A DNA stretch of 64,000 nt, from assembly GCF_028618525.1 (NCBI RefSeq), contig NZ_JAQITC010000007.1:1-64000 (forward strand), in the 5' to 3' direction. The notes beneath the pieces were generated by a model. That model did no database searches, was not told where the DNA came from, and saw only the letters and a list, made by a program, of their open reading frames with translations. The stretch is from Bartonella sp. AU55XJBT (GTDB taxonomy: Bacteria; Pseudomonadota; Alphaproteobacteria; Rhizobiales; Rhizobiaceae). Position numbers and translations under genes: made by a program. Below, piece after piece: positions 8,987 to 19,500 of this stretch; within the stretch, counting starts at the first letter, position 1, and the number at the start of each line of letters is the position of its first letter.

Positions 8987-9796
8987 ATGCTCTTTCGTAT
9001 TGCGACTTGGAATATTAACTCTATTCGTTTGCGCCTTGCACAGGTTTTTCAGTATTTGAAACTCTTTCCGGCCGATGTTTTATGCCTACAGGAAACAAAA
9101 TGTCCCGATGCTTTATTTCCCGTGGAGGCTTTTGAAGCAGCAGGATATAAGCATATCGCATTGAGTGGACAAAAATCTTATAACGGAGTGGCGATTGTTT
9201 CTCGTTTGCCTTTTAAAAAGGTAGAAAAGCGTTTCTTTTGTCAAAACCAAGATTGTCGCTATATCTCAGTGATTGTGGAAATCCATGGTAAATTGATGCG
9301 GATTCATAATTTTTATGTCCCCGCTGGAGGCGATATTCCTGATGCTGAGGTGAATGAAAAATTTCGTTATAAGCTTGATTTTTTAGAAGAAATGTCTTTT
9401 ATTCGTGCCGATCAAGAAGAGGGGCTGTCTTCTCTTTTGTTGGGCGATTTGAATATTGCTCCTTTAGCAGAGGATGTTTGGTCTCATCAGAAATTGTTGA
9501 AGGTTGTAAGCCATACACCCATTGAAACCGAGCGTTTACAAAATTTGTGTTGTCAGGGCGGATGGGTTGATCTTATGCGGTTGCATATCCCTGTTCCCAC
9601 ACAACTTTATACATGGTGGAGCTATCGTGTGCGCGATTGGGCGGTGAAGGATTATGGGCGGCGGCTTGATCATATTTGGTCGTCTCCAGATTTAGCGCCT
9701 TTTGTGGCGGATCTTTCGACTTTTCGTGATGCGCGCGGATGGGACCGTCCTTCAGATCATATTCCTGTGCAAACAGTATTTGATTTTTCACGTTAA
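8987..9796 (+). CDS. xthA: Exodeoxyribonuclease III (AP endonuclease)
   Basis: Base-excision-repair enzyme cutting 5' of abasic sites and removing 3' blocks. The 269-residue product begins MLFRIATWNINSIRLR, the canonical N-terminus, so the ATG at 8987 is preferred over TTG at 8972. Catalytic motifs of the EEP superfamily are present: NINS near residue 10, LCLQETKC (metal-binding Glu, residue about 37), YNGVAI, LLGDLNIAP (Asp/Asn pair, about residues 151-155), and the terminal SDHIPV catalytic His. It lies 33 bases downstream of lolA and is probably in the same transcription unit. Confidence 0.93.
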   Translation: MLFRIATWNINSIRLRLAQVFQYLKLFPADVLCLQETKCPDALFPVEAFEAAGYKHIALSGQKSYNGVAIVSRLPFKKVEKRFFCQNQDCRYISVIVEIHGKLMRIHNFYVPAGGDIPDAEVNEKFRYKLDFLEEMSFIRADQEEGLSSLLLGDLNIAPLAEDVWSHQKLLKVVSHTPIETERLQNLCCQGGWVDLMRLHIPVPTQLYTWWSYRVRDWAVKDYGRRLDHIWSSPDLAPFVADLSTFRDARGWDRPSDHIPVQTVFDFSR

Positions 9797-9864
9797 TTTT
9801 GAAATAACAAGGTAAATAAAGTATTAATATTACATAATGATTCTGAAAGAATGCGGGAGAGTAG

Positions 9865-11343
9865 ATGCATATCAAAAATCTCAAAAGGGGCGCTTCTCGC
9901 GGATTACTTTCTAGTATCTTGCTTTGTTTTCTTTTGTCAGGATGTATGGTTGGTCCGAATTACCATAAGACATTTTTTTCTGTTCCAGCTCAATGGGGAC
10001 AGCAGTCTGCGCAGATATCTCAGCGTTCAATTTCCCTTGCAGGGTGGTGGCGACAGTTAAATGATCCAGTTTTAAATGCGTTGATGGATGAGGCAATTTC
10101 TGGAAATAATGATGTTGCGGTTGCCAAAGCTCGAGTTCGTGAAGCACGTGCGAGTTTAGGGCAAGTGGTGGGATCTTTGTTGCCAAGTGCGTCAAATACG
10201 ATTTCAGGAACGCGTAGCGGCTCTGGAGAATCTGATACGTTGAACCAGTATCGTAGCGGATTTGATGCAAGTTGGGAGCTTGATTTTTTTGGAGGGCATA
10301 AGCGAGGCGTTGAAGCGGCGCGTTATGGTCTTGAAGCGACCGTGGAAGATATGCGTGCGACGATGGTCGTATTGTTAGGTGATGTAGCAACAAATTACGT
10401 TCAAATGCGTGGTTGGCAACAAAAGTTATTGATTGTGCGGCAAATTGCTGCAACGCAGCGCAAAACATATGAATTGATGCAGGCAAAATTAACAGCAGGT
10501 GATATTTCTGAGCTCGACGTTTCAAATGCACAAGCGCAAATGGCCAATACAGAAGCCGATATCGCTCAGATGGAAGCAAGTCTGGAAATGAGTATGCATC
10601 GCCTTTCCGTCTTAACCGGTCATGTTCCTACGGCTTTGAAGGATCTTTTGCAAAAAAATGCCAAACACATGAGGATTCCACAACCACAATGGCCAATACC
10701 AGCAGGAATTCCGGCAGATATTTTGTTGTCACGTCCCGATTTACGACGAGCGGAGCGCCAATATGCGCAAGCAACAGCGCGCATTGGTCAACGTGAGGCA
10801 GAACGTTATCCGTCACTTACATTAACGGGGAATATTTCAACAGCAGCAACAGCCATAGATCAATTATGGAAAAGTTCAACGATTGGTTGGTCTTTTGGAC
10901 CTGGTCTTCGTTTCCCTTTCTTTAATGGAGGACAGATTGTTGCCTCTGTTGCGATGGCGCGGGCACAACGCGATCAGGCTTTTATTACTTATCGCTCTGC
11001 TGTGTTGAGGGCTTTGGAAGATGTTGAAAATGCGCTCGTGAGATTAACAAAGGAACATCAGCGCCTTAAAAAGCTTGTCATTGCAAATAAAGCTTTTCTG
11101 CATTCTTTACACCTTTCACAAAGTCTTTTTGAAAATGGTAATACCAGTTTTCTTGAATTATTAAATGCTGATCGTTCCTATTATTCTGCGCAAATGGCAC
11201 TTAAAGATAGCCGTATTGCTTTAGCGACCCAATATATTGCTTTGATGAAAGCATTGGGGGGGGGATGGGATGGTGTCGTTGATGTGTCACGTCCGGAAGT
11301 TGTTGATGGTGCGTCCCATTCGCTTGTAAAGGTAGGGCAATGA
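9865..11343 (+). CDS. NodT-family outer-membrane efflux lipoprotein (TolC-like)
   Basis: Outer-membrane channel of a tripartite exporter. The 492-residue product has a lipoprotein signal peptide with lipobox LLSGC (Cys about 28), then CMVGPNYHKTF typical of NodT/OprM proteins (family signature GPNY). Two repeated outer-membrane-efflux domains follow, with long alpha-helical coiled segments rich in Ala, Gln and Glu (around residues 180-240 and 400-450), and the conserved LLSRPDLRRAERQ motif. The ATG at 9865 follows GGGAGAGTAG. Its stop overlaps the start of the macA-like gene (ATGA at 11340-11343), so channel, adaptor and ABC pump are one operon. Confidence 0.92.
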   Translation: MHIKNLKRGASRGLLSSILLCFLLSGCMVGPNYHKTFFSVPAQWGQQSAQISQRSISLAGWWRQLNDPVLNALMDEAISGNNDVAVAKARVREARASLGQVVGSLLPSASNTISGTRSGSGESDTLNQYRSGFDASWELDFFGGHKRGVEAARYGLEATVEDMRATMVVLLGDVATNYVQMRGWQQKLLIVRQIAATQRKTYELMQAKLTAGDISELDVSNAQAQMANTEADIAQMEASLEMSMHRLSVLTGHVPTALKDLLQKNAKHMRIPQPQWPIPAGIPADILLSRPDLRRAERQYAQATARIGQREAERYPSLTLTGNISTAATAIDQLWKSSTIGWSFGPGLRFPFFNGGQIVASVAMARAQRDQAFITYRSAVLRALEDVENALVRLTKEHQRLKKLVIANKAFLHSLHLSQSLFENGNTSFLELLNADRSYYSAQMALKDSRIALATQYIALMKALGGGWDGVVDVSRPEVVDGASHSLVKVGQ

Positions 11344-12563
11344 AAAAAAAGTTCATCAAAAATTTCATTATAAAACGCAAGAAACTTTCATTCTTTCTTA
11401 TTTCTCTCTTCATTATTATCATTTTTTTGTGGTTACGCTCTGTTTTTTTTGGAACATCTACGCCAACCTATATGACAGCTGTGGTGAAGCGTGGTGATAT
11501 CGAGGAAAGTGTTTTGGCTTCTGGGATTGTGCGCCCTTATCGATTGGTGGCGGTTGGCGCGCGTGCTACAGGGCGGGTGGTTTCTATGCGCGTTTTTCCA
11601 GGCAGTGTCGTCAAAGAAGGGGATCTCTTGGCAGAAATTGATCCTACAGATCAAGAAAATGATCTGAAAAGAAAAAAAGCAGCCTTAGCTCATTATTATG
11701 CGAATTTGGTGGAACAAGAAGCTTATCTTGCTCTTGCACAGAAAAATTTAGCGCGGCAGAAAAAAATGATCGAATCGCGTGCAATTTCGAAAGCTAATCT
11801 TGATGATGCGGCGACACAAGTGAAAATACGTGAAGCGCAAATTGCTCAGCTGCGTCAACAGATTGTACAAGCCCAAATTGATGTGGAGAGTGCAGAGGTT
11901 AATCTCGGTTATACGCGGATAACTGCTCCTTCAGCGGGAACGGTTTTGGCAACAGTTGTTGAAGAAGGTCAAAATGTCAATGCTGTTCAGTCAGCGCCCA
12001 CAATTGTTATTTTAGGTGACTTGTCAAAGATGACCGTTAAAGCACAAATTTCAGAAGCTGATATTCTTAAAGTTCGCACTGGGCAACCTCTTTATTTTAC
12101 GGTATTGGGTAATGCAGACCGTCGTTATGAGGGAACGTTAGAAAGAGTTGAACCAGCCCCTGAATCCATTCGTGCTGATGTGAGTATTAACCCTGGTTTA
12201 GGGGGGGCTAGCTCTCTCTCATCGTCGGCAATTTATTATAATGGGATCGTGCATATTGATAATAAAGACAACTTTTTGCGAACTTATATGACTGCTCAAG
12301 TGCATATTATTTTAGGACGTGCTCAGAATGTTTTGCTGGTTCCAAGTGATGCTTTGCGTGATGAAACAAAAGAAGGAAAAGCATGGGTTTCACTGTTGGT
12401 GGGGAAAAATAAAGTAGTGGCAAAACAAGTGACTGTGGGGCTTAATAATAAAGTCATGGCAGAGATTGCTTCAGGTCTTGATGAGGGGGATGTGGTTATT
12501 ACTGGTTTGCGCGATGGTGTGATGCCAGAAATTCCTGATGAACACAGCGAAGATGAGAATTAA
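11340..12563 (+). CDS. macA: MacA-like periplasmic adaptor (HlyD/RND membrane-fusion family)
   Basis: Links the MacB-type ABC pump to the outer-membrane channel. The 407-residue product has one N-terminal membrane anchor (residues about 15-35), a barrel-sandwich lipoyl half-motif (VVSMRVFPGSVVKEGDLLAEIDP), a coiled-coil hairpin (about residues 100-180), the second lipoyl half (NLGYTRITAPSAGTVL), and beta-barrel and membrane-proximal domains. Translation is coupled by overlap to the preceding gene, and macB starts 3 bases after its stop. Known MacAB systems export macrolides, lipopeptides or haem precursors; the substrate here cannot be told. Confidence 0.9.
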   Translation: MKKKFIKNFIIKRKKLSFFLISLFIIIIFLWLRSVFFGTSTPTYMTAVVKRGDIEESVLASGIVRPYRLVAVGARATGRVVSMRVFPGSVVKEGDLLAEIDPTDQENDLKRKKAALAHYYANLVEQEAYLALAQKNLARQKKMIESRAISKANLDDAATQVKIREAQIAQLRQQIVQAQIDVESAEVNLGYTRITAPSAGTVLATVVEEGQNVNAVQSAPTIVILGDLSKMTVKAQISEADILKVRTGQPLYFTVLGNADRRYEGTLERVEPAPESIRADVSINPGLGGASSLSSSAIYYNGIVHIDNKDNFLRTYMTAQVHIILGRAQNVLLVPSDALRDETKEGKAWVSLLVGKNKVVAKQVTVGLNNKVMAEIASGLDEGDVVITGLRDGVMPEIPDEHSEDEN

Positions 12564-12566
12564 GTC

Positions 12567-14552
12567 ATGAAAGCAGAAAAAGCAGATGCTGTTTTTGTTT
12601 TAGAAAATATTGTGCGCACGTTTCCTGCAGGTGAAACATTTGTTACTGTCTTAAGGGATATCAATTTGACCATTAAGCGTGGGGAAATGGTAGCAATTGT
12701 GGGGGCTTCTGGCTCTGGAAAGTCCACACTGATGAATATTTTAGGGTGTCTTGATCGGCCAAGTTCTGGTCGTTATTGGATTTCAGGAAAAGAAACAGCT
12801 TCTCTTTCTGCTGATGAATTATCAGCCTTACGGCGCAATCATTTTGGATTTATTTTTCAGCGCTATCACTTGTTGAATGAATTAACCGCCCTTGGCAATG
12901 TTGAAATTCCAGCAATTTATGCAGGTTGTGCACCAGATATGAGAAAAAAGCGTGCAGAAGCACTTTTAACACGCTTAGGTATGGGAGAGAGAATCAATCA
13001 TCGCCCTAATCAACTTTCAGGGGGGCAGCAACAACGGGTATCTATTGCGCGCGCATTGATGAATAATGCGGAGGTTATTCTTGCTGATGAGCCAACCGGT
13101 GCACTCGATAAACAGAGTGGGCAGGAAGTGTTGCGTATTTTGGATGAGCTTCATCAAGAAGGGCGCACCATTATTATTGTAACGCATGATATGCAGGTGG
13201 CTAAAAGAGCAGATCGTATTATTGAAATCAGTGATGGGGAAATTATTGCTGATAAGCTCTCAAAAAGTGCAAAAACAAAAACGAGTGTTCAACCTCTTCA
13301 GGAACAAGAAAATATGAAAGATCCAAAAACATTGGGTTTTTTTCGTTCTTTTGTTGAACGTTTTCGTGAAGCATTTGTCATGGCATTGCTGGCTATGAAT
13401 GCACACCGTATGCGGACTTTTTTAACAATGCTTGGGGTGATTATCGGTATTGGGGCGATTATTGCCATGGTTGCTTTGGGAAATGGTACGCGGGAAAAAA
13501 TTATGGAAAATTTTAAGAGTTTGGGATCCAATACATTAACCATTTTGCCTGGAAAAAGCCTCTCTGATCCACAAGCAGAGAAAATAACCAGTTTGGTGGA
13601 AGCGGATGCAGAAGCCCTTTCTAAATTACCCTATATTTCTGGTGTAACACCTCAGATTTCAGCAAGTTCTATGGTTCGTTTTGGTGCGGTTGAAGTCAAT
13701 GCTATCATTTCTGGGGTAGGAGAACAATATTTTCAAACACAGGGACTTAAAGCTGTTCAAGGGCAGCTGTTTGATCAAAAAAGTGTGCATGAGCGGGCGG
13801 TTGATCTCGTTATCGAAAAGGAAGCACTTTCGGTGCTGTTCCCTCATAGTCATGGGAGTCCCATAGGGAAAATTATTCATTTGGGTAATGTTCCTGCGCG
13901 CATCATTGGTGTGGTAGATCCACAACATATGGGAGGAGGGGCCTCAAATACATTGCAGATTTATTTGCCTTATACAACCTTACAAACACGTTTTCTTGGC
14001 ACAACACAAGTTCGCGCTATTACCGTGAAGATTGCTGATCATATTGATTCAAATTTAGCGGAGAAGATGGTGAAGCGTTTCCTTATTATGCGCCACGGCG
14101 GAGAGGATTTTTTCATTAGAAATTCTCAGTTCTTTCGTGATCGCATCACGGAAAGCACACATATTTTAACGCTTTTGGTGTCTTCTATTGCTGCTATTTC
14201 ACTGATTGTGGGTGGGATTGGGGTGATGAATATCATGTTGGTTACGGTTTCTGAGCGGATCAATGAAATTGGGGTGCGTATGGCTGTTGGGGCACGCCAA
14301 AGTGATATTCTTCAGCAATTTCTTATTGAAGCAATTTTGGTTTGTGTCATTGGTGGTGGATTGGGCGTTCTCTTTGGGCTTTCTATCGGTGGTTTGTTTT
14401 TGCTGTTTAAGGCGCCTATTCACCTCGTCTATACGATGGATTCGATCATTATATCTCTTACTTTTTCCACCCTCATCGGGATATGTTTTGGCTTTTCGCC
14501 AGCGCGACAAGCTTCACGGCTTGATCCTGTTGTTGCACTCTCGCGTGATTAA
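12567..14552 (+). CDS. macB: MacB-like ABC exporter (ATPase-permease fusion)
   Basis: Inner-membrane mechanotransmission ABC protein of 661 residues, the usual MacB length. The N-terminal ATPase (residues about 8-235) has Walker A GASGSGKST, signature LSGGQQQR, Walker B VILADEPTGALD and switch His (IVTHDMQ). A linker leads to the first membrane segment (about 280-305, MLGVIIGIGAIIAMVALG), a large periplasmic MacB-PCD domain, and three C-terminal FtsX-type helices (about 535-655). It is the third gene of the outer-membrane-factor/macA/macB operon. The gene ends with ARQASRLDPVVALSRD, the standard MacB terminus, so it is intact. Confidence 0.94.
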   Translation: MKAEKADAVFVLENIVRTFPAGETFVTVLRDINLTIKRGEMVAIVGASGSGKSTLMNILGCLDRPSSGRYWISGKETASLSADELSALRRNHFGFIFQRYHLLNELTALGNVEIPAIYAGCAPDMRKKRAEALLTRLGMGERINHRPNQLSGGQQQRVSIARALMNNAEVILADEPTGALDKQSGQEVLRILDELHQEGRTIIIVTHDMQVAKRADRIIEISDGEIIADKLSKSAKTKTSVQPLQEQENMKDPKTLGFFRSFVERFREAFVMALLAMNAHRMRTFLTMLGVIIGIGAIIAMVALGNGTREKIMENFKSLGSNTLTILPGKSLSDPQAEKITSLVEADAEALSKLPYISGVTPQISASSMVRFGAVEVNAIISGVGEQYFQTQGLKAVQGQLFDQKSVHERAVDLVIEKEALSVLFPHSHGSPIGKIIHLGNVPARIIGVVDPQHMGGGASNTLQIYLPYTTLQTRFLGTTQVRAITVKIADHIDSNLAEKMVKRFLIMRHGGEDFFIRNSQFFRDRITESTHILTLLVSSIAAISLIVGGIGVMNIMLVTVSERINEIGVRMAVGARQSDILQQFLIEAILVCVIGGGLGVLFGLSIGGLFLLFKAPIHLVYTMDSIIISLTFSTLIGICFGFSPARQASRLDPVVALSRD

Positions 14553-14901
14553 GTGCTCATTATCCTAAGGCATGTCTATTGTTCTATCTGCTTGGATATC
14601 AGCGTTTTTGAAGCAAAATATGGAGAAGGAAAAACGTTTAGTACAACACACTATGTGAGCCATGGTGGTATATAGGTAGATCTCTTCGGGGCATGAGGTG
14701 TTTTGAGAATGCGTGGTGAATTTAAGTTTTGCTTGTTAGGCTTTATAAAAGCCGATTACATTAAAGGGAAAGCTAGGTGGAATTTACTCAAATTGAGATT
14801 TTTTTACAAACTGGATGTGGTTAAGAATCTTCGTCTTTTAGGATATAGAGAGGAGACCAAGTGCAGTACACTGTACGACAATTTTTAAAGATTGAATCTA
14901 A
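14553..14901. other. Spacer between macB and a small membrane protein gene
   Basis: No supported gene. A 61-codon plus-strand frame (14703-14888) lacks a good ribosome site and recognisable sequence. Confidence 0.5.
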
Positions 14902-14913
14902 GAGGAGGGAGAA

Positions 14914-15339
14914 ATAGATAAGATATCTAATAATAAACAAGACAACAAAGAAGCCAGTTTAAACGAGCAACAACTTGTATTGCTTCCCAAAAAACACACT
15001 GGTATACGAGGCGTATTAATCTACATCCTTTTTCTTTTCCTTTTATTCATTCGTCGTCCCGTTCTTTTTTTTACAAGTTGGATGGCAAAAGGAGGGGCAG
15101 CGGTCTTCATGACCGTTGGTCTTGGATTTTGTCTTCGTTTGCGTGACGAAGACACGGTCTCCTATGATACTCCAGTTTCCTATGGAGAACTAGATGAACA
15201 CACCTATTGGTTTATGATGCTTGGAATATTGATAACTGCATTTATTATTATGTGTATCGGTATAGCTGGTAATTGGTTTTATGATATACTTTTATTGCGT
15301 TTAGCCCCCCCTGAGTATGAGCTTAAACTCTTTAAATAG
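14914..15339 (+). CDS. Small membrane protein, paralog of 15890-16234, with apparent ATA start
   Basis: Open frame for a two- to three-helix membrane protein: hydrophobic segments at GVLIYILFLFLLF, AAVFMTVGLGF and MMLGILITAFIIMCIGIAG. A strong ribosome site, GGAGGGAGAA, lies at 14904-14913 and is followed directly by ATA GAT, where the divergent-facing paralog has ATG GAC. The N-termini align (D-x-x-S-x-N-x-Q-D-x-x-K-E), so ATA most likely replaced ATG. The first usual start codon is TTG at 14980, which would remove the conserved N-terminus. Either translation starts at ATA at low rate, or the gene is freshly inactivated. No function is known. Confidence 0.5.
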   Translation: MDKISNNKQDNKEASLNEQQLVLLPKKHTGIRGVLIYILFLFLLFIRRPVLFFTSWMAKGGAAVFMTVGLGFCLRLRDEDTVSYDTPVSYGELDEHTYWFMMLGILITAFIIMCIGIAGNWFYDILLLRLAPPEYELKLFK

Positions 15340-15889
15340 ATGAACATTAAAAAGAAGCTCAGCAAAATAATTAAACAAATCTTTCGTGAATGATATGCAT
15401 TGCCTCACATTTTTATTATGCACCTTCTTTAAAGAGGAACGTGCCTTATGTAAAACAGAATGCTGCAAATAGAGTACACTTAAATATTGCACATTGATGC
15501 GCTTGTTTTAAAGCAATATCTCTTTGTATTCCGGTTCATTTTCAATAGTGGTATGTGAAAGGTGTTAAGGGTAAAGCTCCAGTGAATTGTATAAAACTGA
15601 TAGAGCATCATCCTCTTTACACTTAATCATGAGCAAATCGGTATCATCGTACATTGTCTCTCATATTGCAGTTTTTGGTATCAGAAAATTGTAAACTTAA
15701 GATTTTTCTGGGGCTTTGAAAAAAGGCGTTATGAGGATTTTTACTCTGGAGTTTACAGGTTGTTTTGCAAGGGTTGGTGTGAATTGCAGGTGTTTGGGTT
15801 TATGTAAACGAATTATGATTTTGATGAATACTCTGGAAAATTGAAGAGGTGGATAGACTCTCATTTATTGAAAAAGCATAATCTCATAA
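15340..15889. other. Spacer between two converging membrane protein genes
   Basis: No gene is supported in 550 bases. It holds one copy of dispersed repeat family 2 (about 15509-15635). A minus-strand 63-codon frame (15301-15492) overlaps the upstream gene and has no recognisable sequence. Confidence 0.5.
15509..15635 (+). repeat. Dispersed spacer repeat, family 2, copy A
   Basis: Aligns over its length with 48890-49020: shared blocks are TTTAAAG-ATATCTCTT near the start, a TTTC-A-ATAG middle, and TGTATAAAACT-ATAGAG-ATC toward the end. Same orientation in both places, substantial divergence, no coding sequence. Possibly a decayed gene end or a short mobile repeat. Confidence 0.5.
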
Positions 15890-16234
15890 TTAGCAGGAGC
15901 GAGACGGAATAAGAGAGTATCGTAAAACCAAGCTGCAGATAAGCTGCCGAAAAAAAAAGACAATCGCAACAATGACTATTATTGTGTTTTCTGATGTTGT
16001 TTCTCCTAGCCCTCCTAGTATACTCCCCACAATAAAAAAAAGTAAAAAGAAAGCTGATCCGAACGCTAGAAAGTTTAATACAGCAAGAATCGGACCACGA
16101 AAGAACAAAAGAAAAAGAAAGATGAAAAAAATTAATATGTTGAATATTGTACGCGTTATCGTTCTTAGAATGTGTTGTTTTGTGTGGGGCGTTTCTTTCC
16201 TAGTGTCTTGTGTGTTTACAGATGTCGTGTCCAT
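15890..16234 (-). CDS. Small membrane protein, paralog of 14914-15339
   Basis: A 114-residue protein with a polar 28-residue N-terminus and three hydrophobic segments (FNILIFFIFLFLLFF, FGSAFFLLFFIVGSIL, IIVIVAIVFFF). The ATG at 16234 follows AGAGGGGGG at ideal distance. Together with the gene at 14914-15339, with which it converges, it forms an inverted paralog pair, recognisable by the aligned polar N-terminus and the shared LFLLF-x-R-x-P-[IV]-L motif. I do not know the family. The pair flanks the left side of the restriction-modification gene and may belong to the same accessory block. Confidence 0.65.
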   Translation of the reverse strand: MDTTSVNTQDTRKETPHTKQHILRTITRTIFNILIFFIFLFLLFFRGPILAVLNFLAFGSAFFLLFFIVGSILGGLGETTSENTIIVIVAIVFFFRQLICSLVLRYSLIPSRSC

Positions 16235-16540
16235 TTCCCCCCTCTCATTTTTTTTAGCTCAATCCTAAAATTATTGCGCACTTTATTGTGTCTTTTTACA
16301 AAAGACAATAAAATATTTTCAAAATCATCACACTTTCCTTTTATTTCCATAAGGGAAGAGACATCAGTCAATGCATTATATAGTTTGCGGGCAGCAAAGA
16401 GATTTTCTTATATATGTCGTCAAGGATAAAAAGAACATCTTAAAATTAAGATATTTTAAACCTTTTGGGGGTGACACAAGAGGCATTGACGAATTGGTCT
16501 AGATTCGATAATTGAAAGGTATTTTTCATTGGGGGGAAGC
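16235..16540. other. Spacer upstream of the restriction-modification gene
   Basis: No gene. It should hold the promoters of the two divergent genes (15890-16234 and 16541-21499). I see no clear operator. Confidence 0.4.
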
Positions 16541-19500
16541 ATGACGACGCTACAATCGCTTTTACAGATATATCGTGAGGAAGCGCGTACCGAACGGGAT
16601 AAGGGCACGTATTTTGAGCGTTTTGCTCTTGCTTATCTGACCCATGACCCTCTCCAGTCTCAGTGTTATGAAAAGGTTCAGACTTTTAAAGATTGGGCAC
16701 ATGAAAATGGCCATGATGGTCGTGATACCGGTATTGATCTGGTGGCAAAGCTTCGTCATGAAGATGGTTTTGCGGCAATCCAATGTAAATTTTATGATGA
16801 ATCCTATCGGATCAAAAAAGCAGATATTGATAGTTTTATTTCAGCATCAGGTAAGGCGCCATTCAAGCGTCGTGTTGTAATAGACAGTACCATTAATGCT
16901 TGGAGTGATAACGCTGAAACAATGATACGGGGACAGGATATTCCTGTTAACCGGATTAGTCTTTCTGATTTGCAAAAAAGCCCAATCCGTTGGGAGACTT
17001 TTGCAGCCAAAGGCACAATTGTGCTGGAGGGTAAAAAGAAAATTCGTCCCCATCAGGGGGAGGCATTGCGTTTTGTGCGTGCGGGATTGGCTGAGGCTGA
17101 TCGGGGTAAGCTCATTATGGCTTGTGGAACCGGTAAGACATTTACCAGTCTTAAAATTGCTGAAGATTTAGCCGGTCAAGGTAAGTTTGTTTTGTTTCTT
17201 GTACCCTCTTTGGCATTGATGTCACAGACGGTGCGTGAATGGACAACGGATGCAGAAATCGGGTTGCGTTCCTTTGCGGTCTGTTCTGATACACAAGTAG
17301 GAAAGCGTCGTAAAAATAGTGATGATGTTGCAGAAATTGATGTGTGTGATCTTGCTTTTCCAGCGACAACCGATGCAGCAAAACTGGCAGAACAGGCGGG
17401 TAAGAGTGTTGCAGATGAGATGAGCGTGGTGTTTGCAACCTATCAATCCATTCAGGTGATTGCGGATGCTCAAAAAAACTATGGTTTTCCAACCTTTGAT
17501 CTGATCATTTGTGATGAAGCGCATCGTACAACAGGGGCAACGCTGGAGGGAGAGGATGAATCTAATTTTGTAAAGGTGCATTCCAATGATGTTATTCGTG
17601 CCAAGAAGCGCCTTTATATGACAGCAACGCCCCGCATTTTTGGGGATAACGCAAAAAGTCGCGCACATGAAGCCAATGCCGTTCTTGCTTCAATGGATGA
17701 TGAAAAACTTTTTGGCAAAACACTTTTTTATCGGGGCTTTTCTTGGGCTGTACAGCATGACCTTTTAACAGACTATAAGGTTATTGTCTTAGCCATGGAT
17801 GAAAAACTCGTGAGTTCCGCTGTTCAAAAGCGCCTGAGTGATAGTGAGTCTGGGCTTATTCTTGATGATGCCACGAAGATTATCGGCTGTTATAAGGCGC
17901 TCACAAAACAAAATATGAAGGCTGATGTTGGGGCTGATCTGTATCCCATGCAGCGTGCTTTGGCTTTTTGTAAAGATATTCGCAGTTCTAAACTGGTTCG
18001 TGATGAATTTTCTGCGGTTGTGGGAGAATATCTTGAGTATACGCAAGAGAATGCGGAAAATGCACCATTTTTGAAATGTGAAGTTGAACATGTTGATGGC
18101 AAATTTAATGCGAAGGACCGTGCTGCACTGCTTGATTGGTTGAAAGCGGAGTGCGATGATGATGTTTGTCGTGTTTTGACCAATGCTCGTTGTTTATCGG
18201 AGGGGGTGGATGTTCCGGCTCTTGATGCCATTATGTTTTTAAATCCACGTAAGAGTCAGATTGATGTTGTGCAAGCGGTTGGGCGGGTGATGCGTCGCAG
18301 TGAGGGCAAAAAGATGGGGTATGTCATTTTGCCAATTGGTGTTCCTTTTGATACGCCAGCGGAACAGGCTTTGAACAACAATGATAAATATCGGGTTGTT
18401 TGGCAAATTTTAAATGCTTTGCGCGCACATGATGATCGTTTTGATGCGACGATTAATAAGGCATCGTTGGGGCAAGATATCAGCAATGTGATTGAGATTA
18501 TTGGGGTGACGAAAAGTACGGAGTTACAGGCTGTGACGGCTGTTGTCGAGAATCTTCCGGTTCGCTCACGACCGGCACATTCGAACATTGGAAGTTCTGA
18601 GCGTGATTTCCTTTTTATAGATGGTCAAGGGGAACTTTCTTTCTCTGTGGATGAGCTTTCGCGTGCGATCATGGCAAAGATTGTTAAAAAATGTGGGACG
18701 CGTGATTATTGGGAAGATTGGGCAAGCAATATTGCGGAGATTGCTAAAAATCATATCACGCGATTAACAGCTATTCTAGCAGAGCCAGACACGAGGTCTC
18801 GTCAAGCCTTTGACCAGTTTTTAGCAGAACTGCGTGATGATTTAAATAATGCGGTGACAGAAGCTGATGCGATTGAGATGTTGGCACAACATATTATCAC
18901 GCGTCCTGTTTTTCAGGTGTTGTTTGAAGGCTATCAGTTTACGCGTGAGAACCCTGTTTCGCGTGCTATGCAACAGATGCTTGATGTGCTTGATGAGGTC
19001 AATCTTGATAAGGAATCCAAAGATCTTGAAAAATTTTACGCAAGTGTAAAATTACGCGCCAGTGGCATTACCGATCCACAAGCAAAGCAAAGGTTAATTG
19101 TAGAGCTTTACGATAAATTTTTTCGTTATGCTTTTCCACGTACGGTCGAAAAACTCGGCATTGTTTATACCCCCGTGGAGGTGGTGGATTTTATCATTCA
19201 TTCTGTCAATGATGTGTTAAAACAAGAATTTGGCCAAACACTTGGCTCATCTGGGGTGCACATTATGGATCCCTTTAGCGGAACGGGCACCTTTATCACA
19301 CGGCTTTTGCAATCGGGTTTGATCAAACCAGAAGAAATGAAGCATAAATTTTGTCATGAAATTCATGCCAATGAAATTGTGCTTTTAGCCTATTATATCG
19401 CAGCTATTAATATTGAGACGACTTATCATGGGCTGATGGGGGGTGATTATGTTCCCTTTGAAGGAATTTGTCTCACCGATACCTTTCAGCTTTATGAGCA

